64,000 nt of DNA from Liquidambar formosana. Its lineage: Eukaryota > Streptophyta > Magnoliopsida > Saxifragales > Altingiaceae. The stretch is taken from positions 13,954,966-14,018,965 of the forward strand of contig CM077832.1 of the NCBI GenBank assembly GCA_039720395.1, written 5' to 3'. The first letter of the stretch is position 1. The number at the start of each line of letters is the position of its first letter. Under the pieces are notes generated by a model. The model ran no database searches. It was not told the DNA's origin and saw only the letters and a program-made list of their open reading frames with translations. The position numbers were made by a program, and so were the translations under genes. Shown here piece after piece: positions 1 through 10,122 of this stretch.

Positions 1-603
1 TTTTATTTATACATTTTTGAAATATAAAATAAATGAAGATGGATGAAACATTATTATTATTTTTTTTTAATGAAAATTTCTCCCATGAACATGGGTTTGA
101 AAAACAAACGTTGTGGGTGTGTGGTTGTATACAATTGTATTGTCCCTTGTGGAGTCGTGGGACTCTAAATTGTTTGATGGTTGTATCAGACTTCGTGAGG
201 CAGCCTAGCTATGATCCTAAGTATTGGGTTATATATTGGCATTTGGCCCCACTGTCCGAGTTTTTTGTTTGAGTATGCATGATTGAATGAGGCTCGCACT
301 CGCATTCTCTCTCTCACAAGTCACTACCATTGTTGTTGAATCCATGCCGCTTGACGAAGCATGCATATATGATGCGTGGTAAGGGTGGGTGGGGCCACAT
401 GAATAGGCCGGCCTCGTAGGAGTTTAAATTTCATTTGACTTCGTGCTAACACGACCCCATGTTTGTACAAGCCGAATTGTTTATTTTTATTTTTATTATT
501 TTTATTTTTTAGGCCGAATTGTTAAGATCTCTACATGTGCTTATGAGTAAAGGTACATAATTCTACTTTGTCCGACACTTTGCTTCATTATATGTATTTG
601 AGA

Positions 604-812
604 GGGTTTCAATTTTTAAAATTTAATTATATCAGTGTGTCTTACAATTTTATTCTCGTTAATGCACATAGTAGGACAAAATGTGAGGCAAAATAACATT
701 ACCCTTCAATTTTTAAGGTTTAATCATATCAGTGGTCCCACAACTTTACCCTCCTAAATGCACATAGTAGTGCAAACTGTAGGGTTAAGTGTGGGGCAAA
801 GAAACATTACCC
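604..812. repeat. Imperfect tandem duplication, about 100-bp unit
   Basis: Two head-to-tail units share TTTAA..ATATCAGTG, ACAA.TTTA, AATGCACATAGTAG and CATTACCC in the same order with a period near 100 bp. They have diverged by substitutions and small indels. No coding content is visible. Confidence 0.6.
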
Positions 813-1740
813 AATGAGTAATAATTCAAGCGAATCAAGTATAAACGGTAAGTCTGCAACTTTTGTATGGGTATCGAGGTTTTAAGTTTTTTTTTTTAAA
901 CAATAAATATATTAAACAACAAAAAAATGTTTACATCTACAACATCCCTAGTTCCACAAATTGCATTGATCACTAGTTGTGAATCTCTTTTAAATTGAAG
1001 CTATCTAATCCTTTTGTTTAGCTCTACAACAAGATCATTTCTGAGCGTTGTACGTACGTTCAACAACAAGAACCGAACCATTGCCTAGCATAAAAGAAGA
1101 TGCGACACAGTAAACTAGGTTTAATTTTGGGCGGGCTAGACCATGTCTTTACACACTAATCAAGTTTTGGGTGGTACATGTAGTTAGGTGACCTTGCGTT
1201 AACTCGTGCCATGCCCTATTATCAATCCAAACTTTAAGTTCAGCCGCGATAGGACTTCCAGTCCCAAGTCAATTCACTCCATGTGATTTGTTCCAAGAGG
1301 TAGTTATTGCATCCCCTCAACTTTATTGGTAAACTCTATTTTTTTTTTTTTTTCAATATGTTATCAAAATATAGAAGGTTTTTATGAAAATTGATTGCGT
1401 TGTTTACTAAAAATCATTACTCACTCCGTTCTTATTTAAGTAGCCTCCTTTCCATTTTGCAATGTTCCAAAATAATTGTTACATTCAAAAAGTCAATAAT
1501 TCTTTTTGTTTGATTTCCTAAACTACCCTTAAAAATGTATTTTCTCTATTTCCAATGTGTTGTATACTTGAGGGCAAAATTGAAATTTTAAAACTTAAGT
1601 CTTAATTTGAAAGCATTTAATAAAAAGGGCATTTGGCGAGAAGTCTATTTTAGCAAACTTTTATGGGTTGAAGTCCCTCTTAAAAATGATAAAGCCTCAA
1701 GTCCCATTAAGAGATGACAAGACCAAAATGCCCCCACATT

Positions 1741-1910
1741 GATTGCTCCATTTTTTCCTTATATTTTCTAACATAAATAATAACTTCCTTTTCCATTGCA
1801 CCCAAACGGATTTTACCTCACATTTATTGCTCCCTTTCTTCCTCCCAATATTTTATGACGTAAATAAGCACTTCCTTTTTCTATTGCACCCAAACAGATT
1901 TTGCTACCTT
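1741..1910. repeat. Imperfect tandem duplication, about 84-bp unit
   Basis: Two adjacent units each run ATTGCTCC, then TATTTT, then TAAATAA, then CTTCCTTTT and end with TTGCACCCAAAC followed by AGATTTT or GGATTTT. Direct head-to-tail copies, moderately diverged. Confidence 0.6.
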
Positions 1911-2514
1911 TTTACAAATTATATTTGTGTAACTATTCCTAAACGTTCACCCAAATGTAAAGTAACTATATCACTAAGTAACTATTTAGAACAAATGATA
2001 CCAAATGATACAATGCTTATTGTTTTTTATCAAAAACTTGTTACTCTTCAATTACATTGAAACTACAAGCATCAAATATAAGTTACATCCACAAAAAAAA
2101 ACATAATAAGAAAAAACAGTGACATGAAATAAAATAATCAAATACACGTCAACAAATCATTTATAAAATAAAACAGTGACATGAAATTACGTAAGTTCAT
2201 GATGGTTAACCATGTGTATGCAGGTACATGGTTAACCATGTGTATGCATGTGTTTGTTATAGAGGGCAAAATTTTCAGATTCTCGTTTCTATAAGATATC
2301 GTATTTTGTGTAACTATTTTGTAAAGGAAGACGATTACTTTGAGTGTGATTTAAGAATTTTTTTTTTTTTTTAATTTAAGATGTTTGGGTGTATGCATAG
2401 CAATTTCTCTGCGTGTGTATATATATATATATATATACAGGGGATTTTGAGGGTTAATTCGGTGAGTGTAGACATGTAGTCCACCGAAGGAGATACTCAA
2501 AGGTGGCTTCCTTG

Positions 2515-3417
2515 GGATTTGGATTTGCTCAAGTTGGGAGCATCTACTAGACGCTCAAGTTGACCGTGGATAGCCGCCATGTGGAGAACAGCCTGATCCA
2601 ACGGCTCAAGCGAAAAAGGGCAAGGCTGCTAACGCCGTTAGGGGGGATGGCATTCCAAATGCCAAACGACGCCGTTTTGCACCTGCAAATACAAAACGAA
2701 AAATCGTGAAAATGGGGGGCGGGATTCAAATCTCCATTTGGATTTTGGCTTCTCTCTCTCTCTCTCCCCTCCATTTTCGTTTTCGAATCTGCAGTCACGC
2801 TCTCTCCCCTCTCGCCGTTCCACTCTCTCTCCCCTCCTGCCGTTCCACTCTCTCCCCCCTCCCTCCGCCGCCGCTCCTTTGTCTGGTTAAACCCAGATCT
2901 GGGTAAGGAATTGCTTTGGTTTTCCGTCCACCACCGGCCGCCGCCGCTACTGTCGCTGCTGCTGCCCCTGCTGCTGCTGCACTCTCCATTCTCGTTGGCA
3001 GTCAGCCCCCCGTGAAGCTTCGACGATGAGTTTGGGTTTTCAAATTTTATTTATTTATTTATTTTTTTTCCCCTACCAGTTGGGGTTTTGGGGTTCTTGA
3101 GCATAAATGGTGAAGTTTATATTTCGGGTTTTCTCTTGCCAATTGGGGTTTTCGCCGCTGCTGGTGCCGCTGCTGATGCCCCTGCTGCTGCCGCTCCTGC
3201 TGCCCCTGCTGCTGCCGCACTCTCCATTCTTGCCGGCAGTCAGCCCCCCGTGAAGCTTCGACGGTGAGTTTAGGTTTTCAATTTTTTTTTTCCCCTGCCA
3301 GTTGGGGTTTTCGACGGTGAATTTAAATTTTTATTTATTTTTATTTTGCTGCCAGTTAGTCAGCCATTCCCGCCGCTGCTGCTGCTGTTCCTTCCTCCTG
3401 TTGCGGCTGCTCCTTCC
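2515..3417 (+). repeat. Left terminal inverted repeat of the MULE
   Basis: Matches the reverse complement of 6722-7615 along nearly its whole length, with substitutions and small indels. It contains in order: the terminal GGATTTGGATTTG, an ACGACGCCGTTTT motif near 2668-2680, a CT-rich tract, CTG/CCG-rich stretches, and two direct copies of a block containing GTCAGCCCCCCGTGAAGC about 240 bp apart. The CT-rich then GC-rich layout looks like a promoter plus 5' leader, but no stable reading frame runs through it. Confidence 0.85.
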
Positions 3418-4917
3418 TCGGCGAACGCAGGTATGTTATTTATTTTTTATTTTTTTATTTTTTGTGTAAACTGGGGCTTTTTTTTATTTTATTTTTTCCT
3501 TTTCTTTTTCCTGCCAATTTTATTGTTTTGAAATTTCATATTTTGGTCGAGTCCGTGCTTCACCACAGAAACTACACAATGCTATTAAGCAGAACAGCAT
3601 GAAACACGAGATGTCCAAAGGAGCCTTTTTGGGAATTTTGGGAACTGGATTTTCCTTGATTATTTTGACTTGATTTTCCTACCATTTTTTTAAATAAATT
3701 GTCATGTGAAATATGTCGCACTAGAGTTCAGTGAAAATCAAGCATGGCGGCTGGGTCGTCAATGGATCGGGTTAATTTAGACTAGATTAGGTTCAGAAAA
3801 GATTATGGTTGAGTCGAATTTGATCTAATCCAATAATATAATGGATTAAAGATTTGTAAATCCAGATTTGAACCCATTAACAATTGGATAGCTGATCCGA
3901 TAGAAATATAAATATTGAACAATATAATTGTATCGTTATAACTGTATAAATATATATTTTTGTATCATATCAGACCTTGCCCAAGATTGATAAATTGTCA
4001 TGTGAAATATTTGCCCACTACTAAAATTCAAATTTGTCGATTGTTATGTTGCCGCATCATTTGGTTGGAATGTTGAATGTGAGAAAATAATTTGGGACAA
4101 GTAGTAGCATTTTCTTGGGTTAATTTATTAACTAACAATTCATTTGGACTCATCAAACCATTCTGACCGGCCAAAACCAAAAAATGGGACTCAATTGGGA
4201 TAAAAATCTGATCCCTTGATGTCGCAATAGCTTGGTTTTATGAAAGCTTAAGATGGGATGAGTAATAATGCTTATTATATCATCTCGCACACTTTTCGAA
4301 ATAAAAGGTCATGTGAGAAAAATCTTTTCAAAATGTCTTTTTAGAAAAGAATTTTAAAGAAAGTTGATATTTGGTAAACGCACGTTTTGAAAGTCCCTTT
4401 GTATCAAAAAATTTAGAAAGAAAGAGATAAACATCAAGATTTTTTGGTTTATTGCTTAAGACTCTATTGTATTTTTGCAAATGTCAATTTGCCTAGTAGC
4501 TTTTGCGAAACTACTCTTGAAATAAATCATTCAAAGTCATCATGAAATTAGGTCAATGAGACTGACGATTTAATGGTTCCCATTTAATAGACCAAATGAA
4601 TTAGAAATATTTTTGATTAGATGACTTTGAAGTTTTAACCATTCAATATGCATATTTTAAACAATTATCTGAGGAAACAAAAAAACCATTCTTTCATGGA
4701 CAGCACTGGTTATAATTAGTTTTGTTACTAATGCTATAATAACAGCTTCTCTCTTAATGATTATTCCAACTTTGTGAACGTGGTCATAAATTCTTTATAA
4801 TGGTTTTTTAAGTTTCCAATTGAATTGTAAGGTTTTGCCCATATCTTGGCTTTCGATAATGGAATTTTGAACAATACTTTAGGTTCCACAAGTCAATTAA
4901 AGAGAAGGCATAAGTCA
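3418..4917. other. MULE interior, no gene recognised
   Basis: AT-rich. Near 3750-3900 there is a scrap with GGGTCGTCAATGGATCGGG followed by imperfect AATCC/GGATT repeats, resembling the subterminal repeats of hAT-like MITEs. No transposase-like frame is seen on either strand. Confidence 0.5.
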
Positions 4918-5058
4918 ATGGCATCTGAAGGTTCCACAAGCAGTGGTATGCATGTTCCAATAAGAAAATGCAAATGTTCTCGTGCAAGACCATGTGAATT
5001 AGCCATATCTGGATCTGAACGAAATCCTGGTAGATTGTACTATAAATCTATTTGCAAT
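4918..5058 (+). pseudogene. GRF-type zinc-finger exon inside the MULE
   Basis: The frame from ATG 4918 encodes 47 residues that start MASEGSTSSGM and continue with CKC, then NPGRLYY and a final Cys before a canonical donor (AAT|GTAAGT). CxC followed by NPGR-[FY]-Y-x-C is the core of the plant GRF zinc finger, a small nucleic-acid-binding module often found in plant transposon-associated genes. The next possible acceptor (TTTGCAG, ending 5223) opens a frame that stops after AWLKTF, so no downstream domain follows. The frame is also open for about 24 codons upstream of the ATG. I read it as a transposon-carried or captured gene fragment. It could be a real short two-exon protein, but no second domain supports that. 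Confidence 0.5.
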
Positions 5059-5814
5059 GTAAGTTTTTATGGTTATGTTTTATATTTGATATTAAATTAG
5101 CTTTTTGCCAACTCCAAATATTTGGGATAAAGTTTTGTTGTGGGGTTGGTTGGACTTTGATGTTATTTTTATATAAGTAATTCATTCTTGAAGTTTTCCT
5201 TCTCTTTTGATGGTTGTTTGCAGGCCTGGCTCAAAACCTTCTGATATTCAAGCGTACACTCTAGATTATCATTTGCAATCCTGACCAGACAGTGATTCCT
5301 TTGCCATCTTTTGTGGAGTGAAAAGACAAAAATGAAGTGTGATATAACCCCCCAATCGAGATTGAAATTCTTTTATTTTTTTCTCCACCAACTGTGTAAA
5401 ATTGCTTCTGGTTTGACACCAATTGAGTCAAGTATTGGGTCATTGTATTACATTACAATGAGAGTATGTGAATTGTAAGCATTTCAAGCAAATAATTTTG
5501 TTAATCAGATGAGTTCTAATACAATGTATAGGGAGCTACTTTAGTCATTTGTACTGATAAACTCATTGATAAATATGAATTGACATTCTGGTTTTTCATT
5601 ATCTAATTTTTTTTCCTGGTTGTAGAGACTCTTTGATTTTTTTAAGGGGCTGAAGGCATATTGGTTAAGTTGGAGAAAGTTTCTCCCTGGCCATACAGAG
5701 CCACTGAATCCCTTCTCCAGTGGCCAAATGGTTCCTGCTTCTTCATTGGAAATAAAACTTTGAGCTAGGGCTTGAACTCTAAATTTGGCCAAGGATTCGT
5801 CCAAGTGGCAAAAC

Positions 5815-6032
5815 CAAGCACATATACACGCATTAGTAAGTGTAGCTCATGTGTTCGAGACTTCACTAGTACAATGACCACTTCCTTGGGGTTACCACCG
5901 AATACAGGTGGCCTGCTCTGGTAATTATCTAACACATGTGGGATGGAGGCCTGCTTGATCCCATGGGATTAGTCTCATCCCAAAGGGATGGAGATACCCA
6001 TGCTAAGCCCAAAAAAAAAAAAAAAAAAAAAA
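5815..6032 (+). mobile_element. SINE-like retroposon with poly(A) tail
   Basis: About 200 bp ending in a 22-base A run (6011-6032). It contains a box-B-like GTGTTCGAGAC near 5851 and a 3' region with GGGATTAGTCTCAT before the tail, resembling plant tRNA-derived SINEs. A convincing target duplication is not seen, so the left edge is approximate. It lies inside the MULE and so entered after, or travelled with, that element. Confidence 0.5.
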
Positions 6033-6268
6033 ACCACCCATAGCTGTTAAAGGTGTGAGAAAGTAGTGAGAAATCCCCTTTAGTTTTCTTGGACACCAAA
6101 GGGGCATATGGGTGTGAAATCAATGGGGTTCTAAACTTTGGGACGGTATTTTGGGATTGTGGTTAGGTGTGAAAATGAAAAAGACATATGGGTTGGGGGT
6201 GTTTGGGTTGGGGGTGTTTTGGGAATATTGTTAGGTGTTCATATAAAAATGTGGGTGTTCAAAAACAC

Positions 6269-6318
6269 TGGTTTACAAATAAATTGAAGGGATTGCAAAC
6301 TTGCAATAGCCACATCCT
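6269..6318. repeat. Fragment of the foldback MITE family
   Basis: TTTACAAATAAATTGAAGG followed by TTGCAATAGCCAC matches the terminal segment of the complete foldback elements listed below (8111, 17439, 18332, 23111, 27218). Only one end survives. Confidence 0.5.
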
Positions 6319-6721
6319 TTCTCTCCCTCCAAAAAGACGACCAAATGGCTGGTTATAACTTATAAGCCCACCTAAATGGTTCATGGTAAAAGCATGATGG
6401 TAGAGAACCACTAGGGGGTGGCCCAAAGCACACACAGTGAGCGTGAAAATCTGATAGTAGAGAACCACTAGTGACTGGCCCAAAATTTAACTTGATTTAA
6501 CAGTAAGAGTTGAACATAAGAGTCCACCCACGCTTATTGATGCCTCAACCGCATGCACTAACACAATGTATTGATTGTGTCTGTGTGCTAAATGCCAATA
6601 AACAATTGCACATAATTCGGGGAGTATCTGGATCACTCAGCCCTTCTATTATGAAAAGTTAATTTGTAAAACGTGCCAAGAATAAGAAGGAAAGCTATTT
6701 TCTATATATTGTGAAATGTAA

Positions 6722-7615
6722 GAAGGAGCAGCCGCAGCAGGAGGAAGGAGCGGCAGCAGTAGTGGCGGGAATGGCTGACTAACTAGCAGCAAAATAAAAT
6801 AAAAAAATTTAAATTCACCGTCGAAAACCCCAACTGGCAGGGGGAAAAAAAAATTTGAAAACCCAAACTCACCGTCGAAGCTTTACGGGGGGCTAACTGC
6901 CGGCGAGAATAGAGAGTGTGGCAACAGCAGGGGCAGCAGCAGTGGCACCAGCAGCGGCAGCAGCAGGGGCATTAGCAGCGGCGAAAACCCCAACTGGCAA
7001 GGGAAAACCCGAAATATTAACTTCACCATTTATGCTCAAGAACCCCAAAACCCCAACTGGCAGGGGGAAAAAAAAAATTTGAAAACCCAAACTCACCGTC
7101 GAAGCTTCACGGGGGGCTGACTGCCGGCGAGAATGAAGAGTGCAGCAGCAACAGGGGCAGCAGCGGCGGCGGCCGGTGGTGGACGAAAAACCAGAGCAAT
7201 TCCTTACCCAGATCTGGGTTTAACCAGACAAAGGAGCGGCGGCGGAGGGAGGAGAGAGAGAGTGGAACGACGGGAGGGGAGAGAGAGTGGAACGGCGAGA
7301 GGGGAGAAAGCGTGACTGCAGATTCGAAAACGAAAATGGAGGGGAGAGAGAGAGAGGGAGAGAGAGAGAGAGAGAGAAAGGCCAAAATCCAAATGGAGAT
7401 CTGAATCCCGCCCCCCATTTTCACGATTTTTCGTTTTGTGTTTGTAGGTACAAAACGGCGTCGTTTGGCATTTGGAATGCCATCCCCCCTAATGGCGTTA
7501 GCAGCCTTACCCTTTTTCGCTTGAGCCGTTGGATCAGGCTGTTCTCCACGTGGAGGCCATCCATGGTCAACTTGAGCGTCCAGTAGATGCTCCCAACTTG
7601 AGCAAATCCAAATCC
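6722..7615 (-). repeat. Right terminal inverted repeat of the MULE
   Basis: Inverted partner of 2515-3417. The duplicated inner block is also present here twice (GCTTTACGGGGGGCTAACTG near 6880-6900 and GCTTCACGGGGGGCTGACTG near 7103-7123), so the duplication arose before or together with the formation of the two TIRs. The open frames read from this GA/CT-rich stretch are low-complexity and I do not treat them as genes. Confidence 0.85.
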
Positions 7616-7781
7616 GGCTTCCTTGGGTGTAGGATAACAGGTTAATGTCATGATGTGGTGCGTAGGACTCGCAGGACGGAGAGAGCAAAGCATTGGAAAA
7701 ACTATGGGCCTAATGTATGGTGATTTTAGGGAAAGGGAAAGGCCAAAAAAAAAATAAATAAATAAAGGGGATCTGGAGATC

Positions 7782-7850
7782 GTGCTAAAATCTCATTACT
7801 TTCTTACCATATATGTGCTAAAATCTCATTACTTTCTTACCATATATGTG
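7782..7850. repeat. Perfect 33-bp tandem duplication
   Basis: Two identical adjacent copies of the unit GTGCTAAAATCTCATTACTT..ATATAT, period 33 bp, followed by GTG. Identity suggests a recent replication slip. Confidence 0.9.
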
Positions 7851-8110
7851 AATAAGGGCACGTATGGTATTCTAGAGAATGTGATTGCCAGCAGCTGTAA
7901 AAAAGGTGGTTGTTTTTATAAGAAGAGGACTTAACGCACGAAAAGAAAAGTGAAAGGACCTAACACTTTAACTTTATTGAAATAGTGTACTTCTGGCTAA
8001 TTTCCCCTTAATAAAATTACCTTAAAAAAAAAATGTTTTTTCAAAGGGCACAGTCAAATAGGAATGGAAGGAGTATTTTGAATAACTTTGTAGAGAAAAT
8101 TTTTCCAAAA

Positions 8111-8598
8111 GGGCTAAGCTACTGCCACCACATAAAATACTCTAAACTCCCCACTCAGTTTATATTTTTTAAAGTTTATAAAAAATATAAAATTTTTTTA
8201 CGAAAACTAAGTATGTAGTCTATTAGAAAACATCATTCCGGACAACTTTATAGAAGAAATTTTTTTTAAGTAGAATATTTGACCATTTAAGTAGAATTTT
8301 TGACCATTTTTTACCATTTATGTAGTCTATTAGAAAATCTATCATTTAAGTAGAATTTTTTACTATTTTTCTTGGAAAATGAAATAGATTTTGTGAATGG
8401 TTAAAAAGTTCATCTAAATGATAGATTTTGGAAAAACTTTTTTCTACAAAGTTGTTCAAAATGATATTTTCTAGTGAATAACGTGGCAAGTTTTCGTAAA
8501 TTTTTTTTATATTTTTCATAAAATCTAAAAAGTATAAATTAAGAGAGAGGGGGGGAGGGGGGTTTAGAGTACTTTATGTGTTGGCAATAGCCCTCCTC
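8111..8598. mobile_element. Foldback MITE copy 1
   Basis: Long imperfect palindrome starting GGGCTAAGCTACTGCC and ending GGCAATAGCCC. The perfect 9-bp repeat TTTCCAAAA flanks it at 8102-8110 and 8599-8607. Its arms carry the family core (TTGTAGA..AATTTTT and its inverse AAACTTT..TACAAAGTTGTTC). A 9-bp duplication with a long palindrome suggests a Mutator-type mobilised MITE. This copy is longer than the others and has an internal duplication of the AAGTAGAATTTTTGACCATT segment. Confidence 0.75.
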
Positions 8599-8621
8599 TT
8601 TCCAAAATATGTTGTTTAAGA

Positions 8622-8880
8622 TGACTTTGGCAATTTACAATCTTGCTCTATTCATTTTTATAGAGACGAAAGTTATAAATGGTTAAAAAGTTTACTTAAA
8701 CAATAGATTTTGGAAAAACTTTCTTTTACAAAATTGTTCAAAATGATGTTTTCTATTAGATTACACGACTAGTTTTCATAAAAACCTTTATATTTTTCAT
8801 AAAATCTTAAAAAGTAAAAGAAAGTGAAATTTACAAATAAAGTTGAGGGATTACAATATCCGCCCTCTTGTTCCAAACTC
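8622..8880. mobile_element. Foldback MITE, partial copy
   Basis: The right arm is clear (TTACTTAAACAATAGATTTTG, then ACAAAATTGTTCAAAATGATG, then CATAAAATCTTAAAAAG). The left arm is mostly missing. No target duplication is visible. Confidence 0.6.
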
Positions 8881-9304
8881 CATCTCACCTTTTTAGCTCC
8901 ACATTTTTAAAATTTATTTTAGCTCCACCTGTAAAATTACATATTTTTTTTTATAATAATTTTTAGCCCCACCTGATTCCACACCTTCATCATCTCAACC
9001 TTACTGACAAACCACATATTTCAATTGAAATTAATTTATTCATATAAAATGTAATGATATTTAGCTATTTATTCAAAATTATTGAATTAAATAGTGCTTT
9101 TTTTTTTGAAATTTTTTATTAAGGGATAATATTAAAATATCCCCGGCCTCTTTTTTCCCAACACCTGCTGCCAAAAATATGAGGTAGCCACCACATTAGT
9201 CCACGATGAATAGTTATTTATTTAATAATATTTTTGAAATGTTTATTCAAATGACATGTCTTTGAATAAGAGGATTTTGTTGATATAATAGTAGTATAAA
9301 ATTT

Positions 9305-9515
9305 TTTTTGATAATCAATAAAATTTATCCAAACCCCTAGTTTCCCCTAATACCAATAAATTAGTATCAATGCTTTCCATAAGTTTGAAACCTGACCCAA
9401 ACCCCTAGTTCCCCCCCAATATATACTATTAAATGGTTATCAATACTTTTTCATAAGTTTGAAATCGAATCCGTTCATTCAATAAGGGATGAGAATACTA
9501 CTAAACAACCATTAA
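9305..9515 (-). mobile_element. SINE-like repeat, minus strand, internally duplicated
   Basis: Read on the minus strand: CTCATCCCTTATTGAATGAA, a box-B-like GGATTCGATTTC, AAACTTATG, a second diverged copy of the same segment, then GGGGTTTGGATAAATTTTATTG and TTATCAAAAAAA. Related copies lie at 26222-26395, 26940-27100 and 58021-58110, some with (AAAT)n tails. Edges are approximate. Confidence 0.45.
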
Positions 9516-10067
9516 TGTTTGTTTGTCTCTTATTTTATTTATTTATTTTTATTTCCTGGGCTACAAACTATCATGTTATTGACGTCTTGTTCAATACTTT
9601 GAAGGAGTCAAACTTTTGTTTTTGGTACCTTTTTTAAATGAAAAACACTTCGTGTGTTGTCAAGGCAACGTGTAATTAGAAATGACAGACATGGAGTGAT
9701 GCTAGTTGGATTCATAAGGAAAACAAAAAAGAAATCAATCCCTTTTTCTGCACAACTAAATCTATGGTATATATAGATGTAGAAAAAAAAGAAAGAGGAA
9801 AATCTATGGGGTAGGTACTTAAGGGGGTCCACAGAGAATCAGATTCTTTTTCTAATTTATGACAACCATTAGTGGTAAACTCATGATGAAAGTGGAAGTA
9901 AACTCATTAATGAAGGAGCACAACTATTTCACATATTTCTGTGTCTTCTTTTGTCTTGAAGATGACACCAGATGCTAAAATCCAGCCTAAGATTATCTCC
10001 AATTAATGCTCATCCCTCACTCTCTTTATTTTTCCATTTTTCTCACTTTCTCTCCCCCACTTGCCTG

Positions 10068-10069
<2 letters not shown>

Positions 10070-10106
<37 letters not shown>

Positions 10107-10112
10107 AAGGTT
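10070..10112. repeat. (CT)n microsatellite in the NF-YC-like 5' leader
   Basis: About 20 uninterrupted CT units just upstream of the ATG at 10123. CT-rich leaders are common in plant 5' UTRs. Confidence 0.85.
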
Positions 10113-10122
10113 GTTTGAAGCT

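Larger units (their letters stand above)
1..2514. other. Intergenic, no gene seen
   Basis: I find no supportable gene here. The short open frames are AT-rich and match nothing I know. The stretch holds two local duplications (listed separately), a decayed foldback-MITE fragment near 1294-1420, a Stowaway-like scrap near 1423-1530 (CACTCCGTTCTTATTT), a twice-repeated CATGGTTAACCATG palindrome near 2200-2255 and a short AT microsatellite at about 2418-2437. Confidence 0.6.
2515..7615. mobile_element. Mutator-like element (MULE) with long terminal inverted repeats
   Basis: A 5.1-kb unit is bounded by inverted repeats of about 0.9 kb (2515-3417 and 6722-7615), each starting GGATTTGGATTTGCTCAAG at the outer edge. 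The flanks carry a perfect 10-bp direct repeat, GGCTTCCTTG, at 2505-2514 and 7616-7625. Long TIRs beginning with G and a 9-11 bp target duplication are the known signature of plant MULEs. The 3.3-kb interior shows no transposase (no MULE DDE or SWIM domain seen), but contains a GRF-type zinc-finger exon, a SINE-like insertion and a foldback-MITE scrap. I infer a non-autonomous element, possibly of the gene-capturing (Pack-MULE) kind. Confidence 0.88.
7626..10122. other. Intergenic between the MULE and the NF-YC-like gene
   Basis: Apart from the foldback and SINE-like repeats listed, I see AT-rich spacer. An inverted Stowaway-like end (GGAATGGAAGGAGTA) lies near 8060-8074. The upstream side of the NF-YC-like gene (10,000-10,122) has a pyrimidine-rich leader. 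Confidence 0.5.

Noticed and set aside
7107..7693. 193-codon and other frames in the right MULE TIR
   Set aside because: They run through CT/GA microsatellite and GC-repeat sequence of the TIR, and the frame is not kept in the left TIR.
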